DNA of 64,000 nucleotides from Helichrysum umbraculigerum (GCA_949592205.1 CATIUR010000001.1:210372250-210436249); one strand, 5' to 3'; counted from the first letter of the stretch, positions 11,280 through 23,080 are shown. Made by a program: numbers and translations. Notes: generated from the sequence alone by a model not told the origin.

Positions 11280-12719
11280 GGTGCATTCCGGTTGGTCGAT
11301 CTTGTAAGTGATGCTTTCACCATGCGATCGTAAAACAATCCTGTGGTTATACACATCAATTACTGCTCTAGCTGTATTCATGAATGGTCTTCCAAGGATA
11401 ATTGGGATGTTTATGTCCTCGTGGATATCCATTACCACGAAATCCGTTGGAAAGAAAAATTTGTCAACTTGAACAAGGACATTCTCCGCTATTCCCTTGG
11501 GGTATCTAACAGATTGGTCGGCTAGCTGGACGGTCATCTTAGTGGGTTTCAAGTTTTCAAGTTCTAGCCTCTTAAACAGGGAGTAGGGCATAAGGTTAAT
11601 ACTGGCTCCTAAGTCGGCTAAAGCGCTCATATTTCCGGAATTGTAGATAGAACAAGGGAGTGTGAATCTACCAGTGTCTCCTAATTTTTCGGGAAGGCTA
11701 TTTTTAAGTAGGGCCGAGGTTTCAGAACTAAGGGGAATGTTGTTCACTTCAGGCAATTTATCTTTGGTGGATAGTAACTTTCTAATATACTTATTACGAC
11801 CAGGAACTCTAGACATGGTATCAAGGAATTTTCCGTCTAACTTAAAGGATGACAATTTCTTAGGTTGAACTTTAAGTCTAGCGGGGTAAGGGATTCTAAC
11901 CTCTTTGTTCATTGTTTCCACAGCTGGTATCTTGACCTTCGATTCTTCCTTTACTGGAACAGCAGCAGGTGGAGTAGTAGCTGCTTCCTTTGGTGTTGTA
12001 AGTTGCTTTGCTTCCTCAACATGCGGATTTTGAACTGTGTTGCTAGGCAAACTTCCTCGGGGTCTATTCTCAAGACGTTGTGCCAATTGTCCAATTTGAG
12101 CTCCCAAATTCTTTAGCACATCCAATTGATTTCTCATGAAGAGGTCGGCTTGATCTTGTCTAGCGGACGTCTTTTGGTTGAGCAGGTGTTGACCTTGCAT
12201 GAATTGGGTGAAGGCGTCGTCTGAACTTGAGGCTGGGGCATTTGTCTTGGTGGTTTGTTCAGTGGTTTGGTTTGTGTCAGAAGTGGGTGCAGGAAGTGCA
12301 AGGGGTTGATTATAAGAAAGTTGTGGCTGTTGTTGGTAAGGTGGATATCTAGGTGGGTATCGGGGTTGGTATGGTTGTTGGTTGTTTCTTGGCGGAAAGG
12401 GAGGTCCTCTAGGTTGGTTGTTGTTTTGGTTGAAACCGGGTGGTCGAGCTGGAAACTGAGCATAGTAGACGGTGCCATCTGCTTCTTCGTATTCAACTTG
12501 GTATTCGCCAGATGGTTGCGTGTTGGTGCAGTGTTGACAAACTTGCACTTGGTGTACTTGGTGCTGTTGTTTCTTAAGTTCTCCAAACTGTTTGACGAGC
12601 GAGTCCATTTTCTCTGTTAGTGTCTTAATTGCTTCGACTGGAATCGGGTTTGCAGCAGCGATAGGTGTGGAAGATGTTGAATGATCTCCAGAATTCCAAT
12701 CGTGGTGATGCATAGTCAT
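11277..12719 (-). CDS. A1 Gag C-terminal region and Athila-type aspartic protease
   Basis: The 480-codon frame is the in-frame continuation of gag after a TGA at 12735-12737. It has a Pro/Gln-rich middle, a CxxC remnant (CQHC) without the His and Cys of a full zinc knuckle, then a retroviral-type protease. The active site reads DLGAS, the form typical of Athila, in ALADLGASINLMPYSL; ILGRPFM follows downstream. It ends at the S2 insertion, where the stop is supplied by the LTR. In the original element it ran straight into the acidic protein. Confidence 0.88.
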   Translation of the reverse strand: MTMHHHDWNSGDHSTSSTPIAAANPIPVEAIKTLTEKMDSLVKQFGELKKQQHQVHQVQVCQHCTNTQPSGEYQVEYEEADGTVYYAQFPARPPGFNQNNNQPRGPPFPPRNNQQPYQPRYPPRYPPYQQQPQLSYNQPLALPAPTSDTNQTTEQTTKTNAPASSSDDAFTQFMQGQHLLNQKTSARQDQADLFMRNQLDVLKNLGAQIGQLAQRLENRPRGSLPSNTVQNPHVEEAKQLTTPKEAATTPPAAVPVKEESKVKIPAVETMNKEVRIPYPARLKVQPKKLSSFKLDGKFLDTMSRVPGRNKYIRKLLSTKDKLPEVNNIPLSSETSALLKNSLPEKLGDTGRFTLPCSIYNSGNMSALADLGASINLMPYSLFKRLELENLKPTKMTVQLADQSVRYPKGIAENVLVQVDKFFFPTDFVVMDIHEDINIPIILGRPFMNTARAVIDVYNHRIVLRSHGESITYKIDQPECT

Positions 12720-12734
12720 ATTTTCTATCAGGTT

Positions 12735-13439
12735 TCATCCTTCTTCGTCGGTCTTTGACATGAAGCTTCCTTGTGCAGCAGCATCGAGGGTAGTTCGGTG
12801 GTTAGGATCTAAACCATTGTAGAAAGTGCACAATTGTGCAGACTTATCGAGTCGGTGATTAGGGCATTTCTTTAAGGCTCCTTTGAATCGTTCCCATGCG
12901 GTATATAATGACTCATCGAAAGCTTGTCGAAAGTTCATGATGTCATTTCGGAGTTTGGTTTGTTTGGAAGGCGGAAAGTACTTGGTTAGAAACTTTGTCG
13001 CCATCGCAGTCCATGAAGGGATAGAGCCGGTCTCTAAATCTTCAAACCATGTTTGCGCATGATGGGTGAGCGAATAAGGGAAAAGGTATAAACGGATTGT
13101 GTCTTGGCCAATTCCGTTTTGCTTGTAGGAATTTGAGAGAGAGATGAACTTGTCGAGGTGAGAGTTTGGGTCATCACTGGGCAATCCATGGAATTGACAG
13201 TGGTTTTGGATTAGTTGGATGATGTGGTGTTTAAGCTCGAAAGATTGACCAGGGGTTTCAGGGTAGAGAATTGGTCCTCCTCTTCCTTCGATAGAGGATT
13301 TACTGTTGTCAGCGAGAGTGATGCGTTCAGCCATTGCTTGCTTAAGTGCAGATTGCTTCTTTTCTCGTCGAATAGTGTGTATTATAAGTTCTGGATCGGG
13401 ATAGTTAAACAGTGTTGCAGATCTAGGGGAACAGGTCAT
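12735..13439 (-). CDS. A1 Gag N-terminal region
   Basis: The 234-codon frame carries a plant retrotransposon Gag domain. The HHIIQLI..CQFHGLPSDDP region is followed by LYLFPYSLTHHAQTWF and KFLTKYFPPSK. The start at 13439 lies about 120 bases after the primer site and aligns with the start of A2. The frame stops at TGA 12735-12737, where A2 has Trp (GG*NLIE against AWSLIE), so a TGG to TGA change explains it. Gag would form the particle and bind element RNA. Confidence 0.88.
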   Translation of the reverse strand: MTCSPRSATLFNYPDPELIIHTIRREKKQSALKQAMAERITLADNSKSSIEGRGGPILYPETPGQSFELKHHIIQLIQNHCQFHGLPSDDPNSHLDKFISLSNSYKQNGIGQDTIRLYLFPYSLTHHAQTWFEDLETGSIPSWTAMATKFLTKYFPPSKQTKLRNDIMNFRQAFDESLYTAWERFKGALKKCPNHRLDKSAQLCTFYNGLDPNHRTTLDAAAQGSFMSKTDEEG

Positions 13440-13561
13440 AAACTAAAAGAAAAGACAATAAAGAGAATAAACAATAAAGGAAATGTTTTTTTTTAGAAGG
13501 TTTTATCCTAAGGGTTTACTAGAATTGGGATTGGTTGGGCCTCTGGATCGGACAGTTAGTC

Positions 13562-13579
13562 TCCCCGGCAGCGGCGCCA
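13562..13579 (-). other. A1 primer-binding site (tRNA-Asp type)
   Basis: The plus-strand sequence TCCCCGGCAGCGGCGCCA equals the 3' end of plant tRNA-Asp with one difference (A-to-G inside the arm). On the minus strand this is the primer site for first-strand synthesis, six bases downstream of the 5' LTR end at 13586. It is not a tRNA gene. Confidence 0.88.
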
Positions 13580-13585
13580 AAAACT

Positions 13586-16044
13586 TGTTGTGCCCGAATA
13601 GGTCGGTGTCGTTAACGATAACTATCCGGTTACAACGGGGTGTTTTAAATTTGTATTTTGCTGGGGTCTAAGTGTGACTTACTAATACTGAACCAAAGGG
13701 GCTAGTAAGTGGTAAGTTGGACCTAGAGTCGTTCTTAAAGAGAAACTGAATTGAAACGGAGGTGATCCAATCAATCTTTCTTTTCTAGTAAATGTTTTAA
13801 AAGAGTGCGTTGGGGGTTTTTGGTTCAGTTAATTAAGTAAACTAAATAAAGCGAATAAAATGTAATAAAATGTCAGATAATGCAAAGTAGTATTTGTTGT
13901 GGGTTCGTTAGTTAATAATCATGGGATGATGACTCTCACGGGAAAACGATTAACTAAATCGGGTTGTTTACGAGATTCGTTAACTTGTGGTATAACCAAT
14001 AGATTCCTTATCAGTCGGTTATCAACTAATATGTCACGAGGAACTAAGGTGTCATGATTCTGACCAGACATACAATGCTCAACTCTCCACACTCTCCTGT
14101 GATGGAGTCAGTGGCCCATATTATTGAACGTATTCGCTCGTGGGCGAAGGAATAGAGTAGCAAGTCCATAACATGTCTAGCCGTTCTTAATACCACAATG
14201 GTTATGAATCCATTAAACAACTAACTTAGAACTTGTGTCCGGACTTATTTAATCAATTTCTACCAATGAAACTTAAGCGTGATAAACGAGGGAAAGCATT
14301 TAGGTTTCTTGCGTACCATACTTTAGGTTTCATGGTTTTAATAAAAAGTATCGGTTTAAGTTGGATTTTAAACTTGCCTTTCTCAATACAATTAACAAAT
14401 CCCTAGGTTTTCGTAAATGGTCATTTAGCCTATAGCCTACCTAATCTAATCTAATCTAAAGTAAAGCAACTAATTAAAATGCTGACGGCTTTTTACGTAA
14501 AGTCAAACCTAGACCATGTCGGAAAATACTATGGTAGCTCACAACGTATTGAATTGTTTACCAATGTTTCCGTTGTGAGTTTAATTGCTTCGCGATGTTC
14601 ACATGATAAGTACATTGTGATCGAAAGTGTACAATACTCATGGTAAGTCCACATAATCACATTGCATTTTATAATGCTTGCATAACGTTACAATTAAAAA
14701 CATAGCTTTTACATAGATAACTATTGACCGAGTATTGAGGTTCGCGACTCCTCTCTACAAGGTTACAATCACGTTTGTTAATCGAAAGGCGAATATAAGT
14801 TTTAGGTTTAAAATCACAAGATAAGTCCGTTCACAAAGTTTCCAATTTTAGAACGTCGATCAATAATACGACTACCTTTGGTCGTTACCGGCTTCAATAC
14901 ATTTGTACTATGCTCAAAAGCATTTCCAATACTATACCGAGTAATCAGTCGAATAGGGGCCGTCATATTATCTCACGACGTATTCAAAGTCATCCCATAA
15001 TTATATACTAACTACATCACAACAAATACAATAGTAATCTACTCGCTAATCATGGTAATAACGATCGCAAACATAATTAAAGCAAACACGTTTAAATAAG
15101 ATAGATAAGGATAGAAATAACCGAGATTAATATGCGAGAAGGAATAGACTTGAATTAATGAGCGTAACTCTAAGCGTACACCAAAGATTACAAAACGTTC
15201 ATAGCTTTCTTTCTACTCTAAACAAAGTGTTAAACTAACCTAATGCTAATTTAAAGAAAGTAGAATGAGAAAGTGAGAAAGTAACTAGTGCATATGTGGT
15301 GTGTAAAGGTGTGTGTTCAAATGAACTCAAAGCCTCCTTTTATAGGTGAGCTTTGGCTCACATTAGCAACAAGAAGTGCATGTTAGCAAAAGGTAGCCAA
15401 AAGGGTGCACCGGGTACCGTACAACACGAAAAGTAGGCGCACCGGGTACCGTACAACACGAAAAGTAGGCGCACCAGTTACCAAAAACGGAAACTGGGGC
15501 GGGACACTGGTGGCCGGCGGCGGTGGGCCCACCCCCGCCCCGTTGCGTCGTTTGTTGCTTCGTTTCTCGATTCGTGCGTGTTTTCTTCGTTATACGTCCG
15601 TTTGAGTTGATTCTTTTTTTGTTGGATTCGTAATTCAAAAACGAAGATTTTGACATAAGATAGCCCCTGTGATGAGGTCCCTAGCTCCAGATGTTGCGTA
15701 CGGATCATTTAGATCTTCCGGCGGGCGCGAAATCTTCATTCTTTACCCGTTTTGGTTGATTCTTCTTCTGTTGGATTCGTATTTTGAAAACGAACATCTT
15801 GGAAATAATGGATGTTGGTGGAGGGCACTTTGGTCTTGAAATCTCGTTTTTATGCCTTGAATCTTCAAACGTGTGTGGAATCTTCGTTTTACATCCGTTT
15901 TGCTTGATTTTTGTCGTGCAACCTTGTTTTGACCATCTTGGCATAATGTCACTGATTTATGCTATAATTGAGTTATAATGCCAAGAATCGTTCCAAAATG
16001 AGAGAGATATCGGCAGTAAAAACATGACTTTTTACGCGATATCA
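13586..16044 (-). repeat. A1 5' LTR
   Basis: This 2459-bp LTR is paired with 3643-6128. The minus-strand promoter is suggested by TATAAAA at 15338-15344, with the 32-bp array at 15406-15480 upstream. The 33-bp shortening in the GC-rich region (15478-15540), compared with the 3' LTR, arose after insertion or by template switching. Confidence 0.9.
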
Positions 16045-16119
16045 AAGCTCCATTCCACTATAACTTCTTGCAACCATAATCTACTCATGATAACCATTTG
16101 GTTCAACCTAACCAAACAC

Positions 16120-16160
16120 CTACAACATGAAACAACTAAAGGGGTAAGCAAATAAGCTTA
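16120..16160 (-). promoter_or_regulatory. LTR-O candidate 3' splice site with upstream hairpin
   Basis: On the minus strand a stem TAAGC/GCTTA (16145-16149 with 16156-16160, 6-nt loop) lies 23 bases before an AG at 16121-16120, preceded by T-rich sequence. The arm near the AG contains CTTAC, a plausible branch site. Five other LTR families show the same arrangement with different stems. Confidence 0.5.
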
Positions 16161-17757
16161 GTGAGTACATGGGTAATTAAATGAATAACTTCACAACTAA
16201 TCAACATATAACCATATCAACAATAAGTATTTGCTTTACCACATAACTATTAAGCAATTGTAGAGATTATTCTAAAACCTTGCCACTTGGTACCATACCA
16301 TGATGGCATGCATACTAAAACATCTTCCACAATATTAAGGATCATTAACCATCTAACAGTGTTAATTCATAAGAATCAACACATATACCAATCTAATGAA
16401 CATGATCATTACTTGGCTTAACATCAAGGTAATGGCAATTGGTTATTACTTGACTACATATATATCCATCTACTTACAATGCATACTTGCTTAGTAAGTA
16501 ATGGAAACAACATACCATAAACATAACCACGTGCAATATCAAGCATGTATTCTTCACATATCATGTGCAAAGCACGTATTCTTCCACAATCTCTACAAAG
16601 CTCATTCCACATAATTCACATAACTTCCACATATCAACACGTTCTTTCAACACTTATCACTTATCACATATTCATATCACGTACATTAACAATAAATAGA
16701 TAATCAACAAGATATGAATTTTCACAATAAATCATAATATAAAACATAAACAATACTTCACCCAGTTGTATGAACCTCTTGCTCGAAAGTAATCCGGAAC
16801 ACACAACTGTACCCATTTAACCCTCATATCACTCACCTTTGCTTTTTAGGCAATTATGCGACTTAACACATGCTTGTGAATTCCACATCTTTTGATCACC
16901 TAGCACATAACATATATAACAACACATTTAACAACTAACAATTATCATATTCAACTAATCATCATCATCATCATCACCATCAACCCTTTACCCTCATGAC
17001 TTAGATTTCTAATCAACTAAACATAGCTTTACTTTTCCATGATCATATTAAATTCTAATATTTCATTACTTAACTCACTACTTTAATTATCATTAACATC
17101 ATCATAATAGCTTCTATAATTAGTAATTGAAGTGAGTTATCATATAATTATGTGACAACCCGTACTTAAGCGTATTAATTTACCTTAAGCTTGATTGCCA
17201 TTACTTGTATTTAGTATGGAATAGGACTAATTACTTGTAATATTTCATATATTGAATATACACACAAACGTAATAAATTAATATTACGTGATTTGTTCGG
17301 ATGGATTCCGACACACCCGGCCATTGGTGAACCTTTTCATACGTAACGTAAATATATTTTTATGTTAAAATAGTCGTTATTCATTTGGAATTATTATTAT
17401 AAAATAGTAAACACGAAAAACTATTACATTTGGTGTAAAACGTAACTTACGCGGGAAAAATGCGCGATTCAAACCCGACACCCGAACGAGATCCGACAAT
17501 TAATCTGATAACTTAAAGTAAAACATCTAAAAGCTTGTTAGTCAACTTAAATCTATGTCTATATATCGTTGAACAAATCAAAGTAATAAAAAGTTTGACG
17601 ATTTAATGTATAACGCACGAATAGCGCTTTACCGACTACGGAACGTAACGCGGATTTGGGATACGTGACACGCGAGCCCGAGACTTCACTTGGGTTGGCC
17701 CAGACCCACGAATGTGGCCCCAGCCCAGCCCTTGATCGGCCCAAACCCATTTCCCCA

Positions 17758-18018
17758 TATATAAACTCACATTTCCTTATTTCCTCATTTCAATCACAAC
17801 AAACACACACACCTCTCTCTCCTCCTCTCCCATTCGGTTTTCAGCAGAGGAGCACCACCAAATGCCACCCAACAACCACCTCCAGCACCACCATCGAGCC
17901 TCATCATCATCTATCCTTATCTACCTTCGGTTGTAGCAAGGAAACCTCCAGAAAACTCGCAAAAAGAAGACTGCAGCAGCCCTTTCTCTCATCTCGGCTT
18001 AGACTCGATTTTCTTTGT
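17758..18018 (+). promoter_or_regulatory. EF promoter, leader and candidate splice donor
   Basis: TATATAAA at 17758-17765 is followed by a CT- and CA-rich leader. TTTGTAAGATTT then has a donor-like GTAAG at 18017. B (CATTGTAAGGAAC, 20317), C (TCGTAAGGAATC, 39588) and G (CATTGTAAGTGAG on minus, 43853) have the same arrangement. Confidence 0.5.
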
Positions 18019-18166
18019 AAGATTTCCCTCAAACTGAAATGCCCAAATTTTTTTTTTAAACATTCATTTAGGTCCCATTGATCTTAAATTACTTTACAAT
18101 TCATATTATATTTATCCCACATTCAACCTTAAATTTAAAAACTGATTTTCTGATTTTATACATGCA

Positions 18167-18280
18167 TACGCGATCCAAGTTTTGGAGTTGGGATCGCGTA
18201 CCAAAGCACAAAACTCCACTGATCACAAAATACACTGACATACGCGATCCGCGATCCAGAAAAACTTCTGGGATCGCGTA
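18167..18280. repeat. Inverted repeats in LTR G
   Basis: TACGCGATCC at 18167-18176 pairs with GGATCGCGTA at 18191-18200. The same pair recurs at 18241-18250 and 18271-18280, with an extra GCGATCC copy beside the third arm. This is the family-specific motif of LTR G. Confidence 0.65.
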
Positions 18281-19065
18281 CCTATGCCTAAAATTGAAAC
18301 TCAGCAAAACTCAGATTTTTAACCAAATTCGGATACGCATAACTTTTAACTCGTTGTGAGTTTTTACCTGAAATTTTGCGGACACCTTCACTATACCAAA
18401 ATGAAGGTTTCCCTTTTTGCACTTTTTCAAATTTCACAAAAATGCAAGATTTGGACGTGTGGCTAATTTTCAACCATTTTAAACACATTTTGGTGACAAT
18501 TCAAAAGTCAAACCACTTACAATATGACCAAAGCCCTTTGCATACTTATTTAGCATGCTAAAACAAGTCTAAAGCAAAATACAAAGGTACCATAACACTA
18601 TCTTATTCAAACATAGCATATAAACGTTCTGATGACCCAAATTGACACCCTTTGACCCGTTTAACTTTCTAAGAGCAACTTGATCAAAACACCATCCAAT
18701 CCACACATGTTTAACCATTTCTAACATAGTTGACTATGTGTCAACTTTTACTTTGACCAACCAATCAAAATGACATATTTCTACTTTTCACCCATATAAT
18801 CGACTAAATAATTTACATTCACATAGACTTCAAAGTTTTCCCCAAAAACATGTACACATGACCATACATCATAGTTGACTTTAAAAGTCAATATCCTTTA
18901 AAACCAAAACCATAAACATTGTTTTTGACTTCCAAAACATAACCATTTGGGCGCATTACACAAGCATCTTTCAAAAAGATAATTAGACGAGAGTCAACTC
19001 ACTACAAGCTAACAATCCACGCTATCACTTCATAATCTCCTTACCCTCTCTTTTCCCAAGATCAC

Positions 19066-19106
19066 CTAAAACGTTAAACACTTGAAAGAATAAGCACACA
19101 TGCTTA
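19066..19106 (-). promoter_or_regulatory. LTR G candidate 3' splice site with upstream hairpin
   Basis: The stem TAAGCA/TGCTTA (19091-19096 with 19101-19106, 4-nt loop) lies 23 bases before an AG at 19067-19066 on the minus strand, with a T-rich tract between. Same layout as in O, B, C, D and EF. Confidence 0.5.
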
Positions 19107-20625
19107 GTGAGCATATAGGCAATCAACCAAGTAATTCACAACATTATACATAATAAACCACTTAAAATCTTACACAGATAACTACCGGCACAATATGTAG
19201 AGATCAAAACACTATGCGGATCCGCGACCATATGAAACAAGGAAGCAAGGCACCAAATCACATCGAAATGGATACCAAGCAAAAGAAACAAGTCTATGTT
19301 AGCAACGCTAGCTAATCTCTACATTATTGCCCATCCTTATAATAAATCATTAGAAACAATTTAAGAAACAAGTAACTTCCACTCGATTGTGCAATCCTCT
19401 TGCTCGGAAGCAATCCGGAAACACATACAACCATTACTTGATCAATCCCTACAATACTCATGTGACAACTCTCCAAATTAGGTATTAATTAAATAATATG
19501 CATGTGCATTACTACGCTAATTTCCTGGTTAAGTTTTAACAAAACTTTTTGTTGTGATGTAAGCCTAGAAAGCCTGTACTTTAAACAAATAGTAAAATGT
19601 AATACGTAAGTAATTATTAATTACGTACAAATATATCAGAACGAACCCGACAAAAATAAATGACAAAAGTTTCGTAATACAAAAATAATTAATAATATAA
19701 TTATTAATTACGAGTATTTATATATCTATAACATGTAGATATAAAGGTCTAAATATACGTTTAACATAAAACGTAATATAACACGAACAGAAATAATTCT
19801 AAGACGCGCATACGACGTCAAATCATAAAAATGCAAATTTTCTCGTTCATTTGGAAGAAGTTAGAACATTACTTCAAAATATGAAATCCTAAATTTACTA
19901 AAAATTGGCGCTTAATTAACTGCGCGCAGTAAAATGTACAGACTTGTACAACATTTTAAAATAATGATAACATCATTATTCTGATTATAAATTACGAACC
20001 AGGAGAACACCTACAAAATAAAAATATAAATTGTTAATTTTTATATTGCTAAAATTATACCCGTACTCGAAATTAACGGGCTTAAATAACCCACCAACCT
20101 CAAATAATTGAGAAGGCAGGCTATTTGAAGCCATACTCCCTCCGTTCTCCCTGTGATCTCACAAAACACACTCAAAATCATCATTTTCAAATTTTCATTT
20201 CCTCTCCATTTGATCAAGATTAGGAGCAACAAATCAAGAATAACAACAATATATCATCATCATCATACGATCATCATCACCGTCCGCATCATCATCTTCA
20301 TCACACAAACCTCATTGTAAGGAACTTTTCTTCTTTGTGATCTATACACTTAAATTTCGTGATATAATTTGTATACATGCCTTAATCCAAGTATATATCA
20401 CATAAACTTGAATGATTGATGGATTTGTTCTTGAAAATAAGTTTTAGGAAAACAAACTTAAAATCATAAATTACATATGATCATGGGTGTTATAATGTTA
20501 TATAATGTGATATATTGATGGTGCACACCATGTAAACACTGAACCCACTCGGATTATAGCTAAAAATTACGTCGAACTCGGATTTGAAATTTGGAAACGA
20601 AACAGAGCTGCTGTCTGGAACAACA

Positions 20626-20852
20626 AGCCGATAGGCTAATCTCTAACCGATCGACTAACCAAAACCGATCGGCTGAGAGCCCAAAGCCGAACGGCTGTGG
20701 GCTGGGCTATGCGGACTGGGCCGGGTTATTTGCTTAATGGGCTACGTATATAGGCCGAACTGAATAATGGACTAGATAATTGGACCTGGGCCGAAGAGGT
20801 GAAACCGATCGGCTGGCCCAAGCCGATCGGCTGGGCTGTGAGCCGAACGGCT
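20626..20852 (+). repeat. Palindrome array in the B LTR
   Basis: AGCCGATCGGCT or a variant occurs seven times between 20626 and 20852 (for example AGCCGAACGGCT and ACCGATCGGCT). In the 3' LTR the first two copies (about 38288-38318) are cleaner palindromes than here, while one (AAGTCGATCGG, about 38483) is worse. The mutations therefore post-date insertion. Confidence 0.65.
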
Positions 20853-22456
20853 AAACGGACTGGGCTGGACCGACTTTTGGGCCGAAGTATTGGGTTAGAC
20901 CAAGGGTTAAATAAATTTATTTTATAAACGAGTTAACGGACCAAATGAGTTACATTATTACTAATGGGCCAAACGGGTTATGTAATCAAGTTTAGTTTTT
21001 GAGCCGAGCCCAACTAACTACAAAATGTTTAAAACGTAAAATGTGAACCGAGACATTTAACAAAACGAGTATTTATAAAATGAACGATAAATGTTATAAT
21101 GATACAACGTAAATAAAATTTATAAACTTTAATATATATGTCTCGACAAACGATAATTTGTGAAAACGATAACATATATTTATAAACGGAATAAATATAT
21201 TAGTAAATTTTATAACAAATAAAACTTGTAACCTTTTTAAATACGTATACGACGTACTATAACATTATAAATATATATATATATACAAAAACATATGTTA
21301 TATATATACACACAAACCGACACTTAGAACTATATTCACAATCGTGTGTTTTCTTAATAAGTGACAATTGCAATTATATATTTACATATATATATATAAA
21401 TAAATTCACGTTTAACAAACGTACGACTTAATAATACGCAACAAGTATATTTACATACATATAACAAGTATATGTACAAATGAAAACAAAACGACCTTCC
21501 ATTAAATGGACAAATACATATTGGTATGTACACTTAACAAGTGTACGATTTAAGAAATAATAATAATATTTCGACACAATGTCACTACAAAGTTAACAAC
21601 TTATATTCTTAAGAAATCTACAATTTCTTCAAAACAAACAAACTATTAACATAAGTGAAGAAACAAATCAAATGTACTTATGTTAATACATTTATTGTAT
21701 ATAGGTTAACATACCTTGGGCGACACCGTTTTCTGATAGCATTCACACCGAGCAAACTACAGTGAGTTCACAGCCCCTACTTTGCAAATGTTTTATGCTT
21801 TTAAAAATAGGGGTGTAAACATAGAAACTGCATGCAAAACACATGCAGTAAATTATATAAATGCTTTATTGCTTTATACAACTGTTTGACATGAAATGAT
21901 ATATTTCACAACTGTTTTGGGAATTAGACAACATATCCTAGTACGGACCCAGACTCCCAATGTATGCATGAAAAGTCCTTATGTCATGCAAACTATAACC
22001 ATTAGCTAGGTGACTCTAGCCACTGAGTATACGAATAGTACTATTGCCGTGACGACCCTCCTATGGATGGAGCGTATACTTAATTGTCCTTCAGGCAAAC
22101 AACATAAGTTCTGGTTGTGGTTTGGTTATAGGGTTAGGTCGCGTTACTTTAACCTGTGAGGTTTAGCTCACCTTTCAGGGGATTATAAGTCTAAGCATTC
22201 CCACTTACTATTTAGGATGAACGTATCCTACAACTGTTTTTATACTGGTATACCTACTGGTAATATTTATATACTGGTGAATCACCAGACATACATTTTG
22301 GGTAACAACCCACATAAAACTATATTTTAGGGTAACTATCCCTAACATCTTATAAATTGCAAAACCTGCAAACATTTATTTATTGAATAACATTTCAATA
22401 ACTTAAACATAAATGGTTTAACATACCACATATTTATACAAAACCTGTGAATTCAC

Positions 22457-22496
22457 TCAACATATTTGTTGACGACTTTCTTTCTATGTTTTACAG
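22457..22496 (+). promoter_or_regulatory. B leader: hairpin before candidate 3' splice site
   Basis: The stem TCAACA/TGTTGA (22457-22462 with 22467-22472, loop TATT) follows GTGAATTCAC. A T-rich tract and ACAG come next (AG at 22495-22496). The 3' arm holds TTGAC, a plausible branch site. With the donor at 20317 it would define a leader intron of about 2.2 kb that removes the palindromes. The same structure is at 42903-42918 in the 3' LTR. Confidence 0.5.
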
Positions 22497-22912
22497 GAAA
22501 TTAGCTATGTAAGTAATGAATCGCATGCATTCAGGATGGACAACCCTGGACTACTTAGGATGCCATACATTTTGGGACAGCTTTTGAGGATTTCCTCTGT
22601 ATTACTGCAGACATTGCAGTTATACTCATGAAATCTTATCTTAACATATGTATTGTAAAACTCAAATGTTTTAAACTTTATTACTACTGTACGACTTACA
22701 TAGTCGTATTACTTTTGTAATAACTATTTTAAACTGGCATCCTTTATATATTATGTTCTGTATGATCATATGCTCTGATACGATGAATGCACAATTGTAA
22801 CGTCATCACCCCCGTTGTTAAACTATTTACACATAATGCTTCTGCTAATCACAACTTGCTTCCGCTAATCATTAAATAAACACAATTACCGATTTTGGGG
22901 GTGTGACAGACT

Positions 22913-22925
22913 TGGTATCAAAGCC
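22913..22925 (+). other. B primer-binding site (initiator tRNA-Met type)
   Basis: TGGTATCAAAGCC lies four bases after the LTR end and matches the TGGTATCAGAGCC primer site of Ty3/gypsy chromoviruses with one change. The leader that follows, to about 23010, matches the leader of element D closely. Confidence 0.85.
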
Positions 22926-23080
22926 ATTGGTTATAGCGAACTAGAAGTCTTTAAGTGACTGAAAACCTTAGAGACCTAGACTATAGCCTTGGCTAGAACA
23001 TTCATGCATTCATACATACATACGTTTGCATACATCTAACATACGACTGACACGCCACACACAATTTCCATTGTCACAGT

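Larger units (their letters stand above)
3643..16044 (-). mobile_element. A1: non-autonomous Athila-type Ty3/gypsy element
   Basis: The two LTRs (3643-6128 and 13586-16044) are nearly identical. A perfect AAGCT duplication (3638-3642 and 16045-16049) proves one insertion event into LTR-O. On the minus strand the order is 5' LTR, tRNA-Asp primer site, gag, protease, acidic region plus unknown helical protein, a 1.6-kb 3' non-coding part, 3' LTR. No reverse transcriptase, RNase H or integrase motif is present. Solo LTR S2 interrupts the coding frame. The element must have relied on enzymes from a relative. Confidence 0.9.
19461..22908 (+). repeat. B 5' LTR
   Basis: TGTGACAACTC...GGGGGTGTGACA, 3448 bp. 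A TATA-like TTAAATAA lies near 20083, followed by a CAT/ATC-rich leader and a donor-like GTAAGG at 20317. A palindrome array lies at 20626-20852. AT-rich sequence fills 21060-21700, and a 3' splice-like site lies at 22495. The gene-free length is typical of an LTR. The open frame on the minus strand at 20041-20232 is incidental. Confidence 0.92.

Noticed and set aside
13562..13579. tRNA-Asp-like sequence
   Set aside because: Only the 3' 18 bases match and they adjoin an LTR, so it is a primer-binding site and not a tRNA gene.
16050..17150. Initially read as a separate LTR copy from 46653-46896
   Set aside because: The AATTA duplication around EF and the AAGCT duplication around A1 show these pieces are one interrupted LTR-O.
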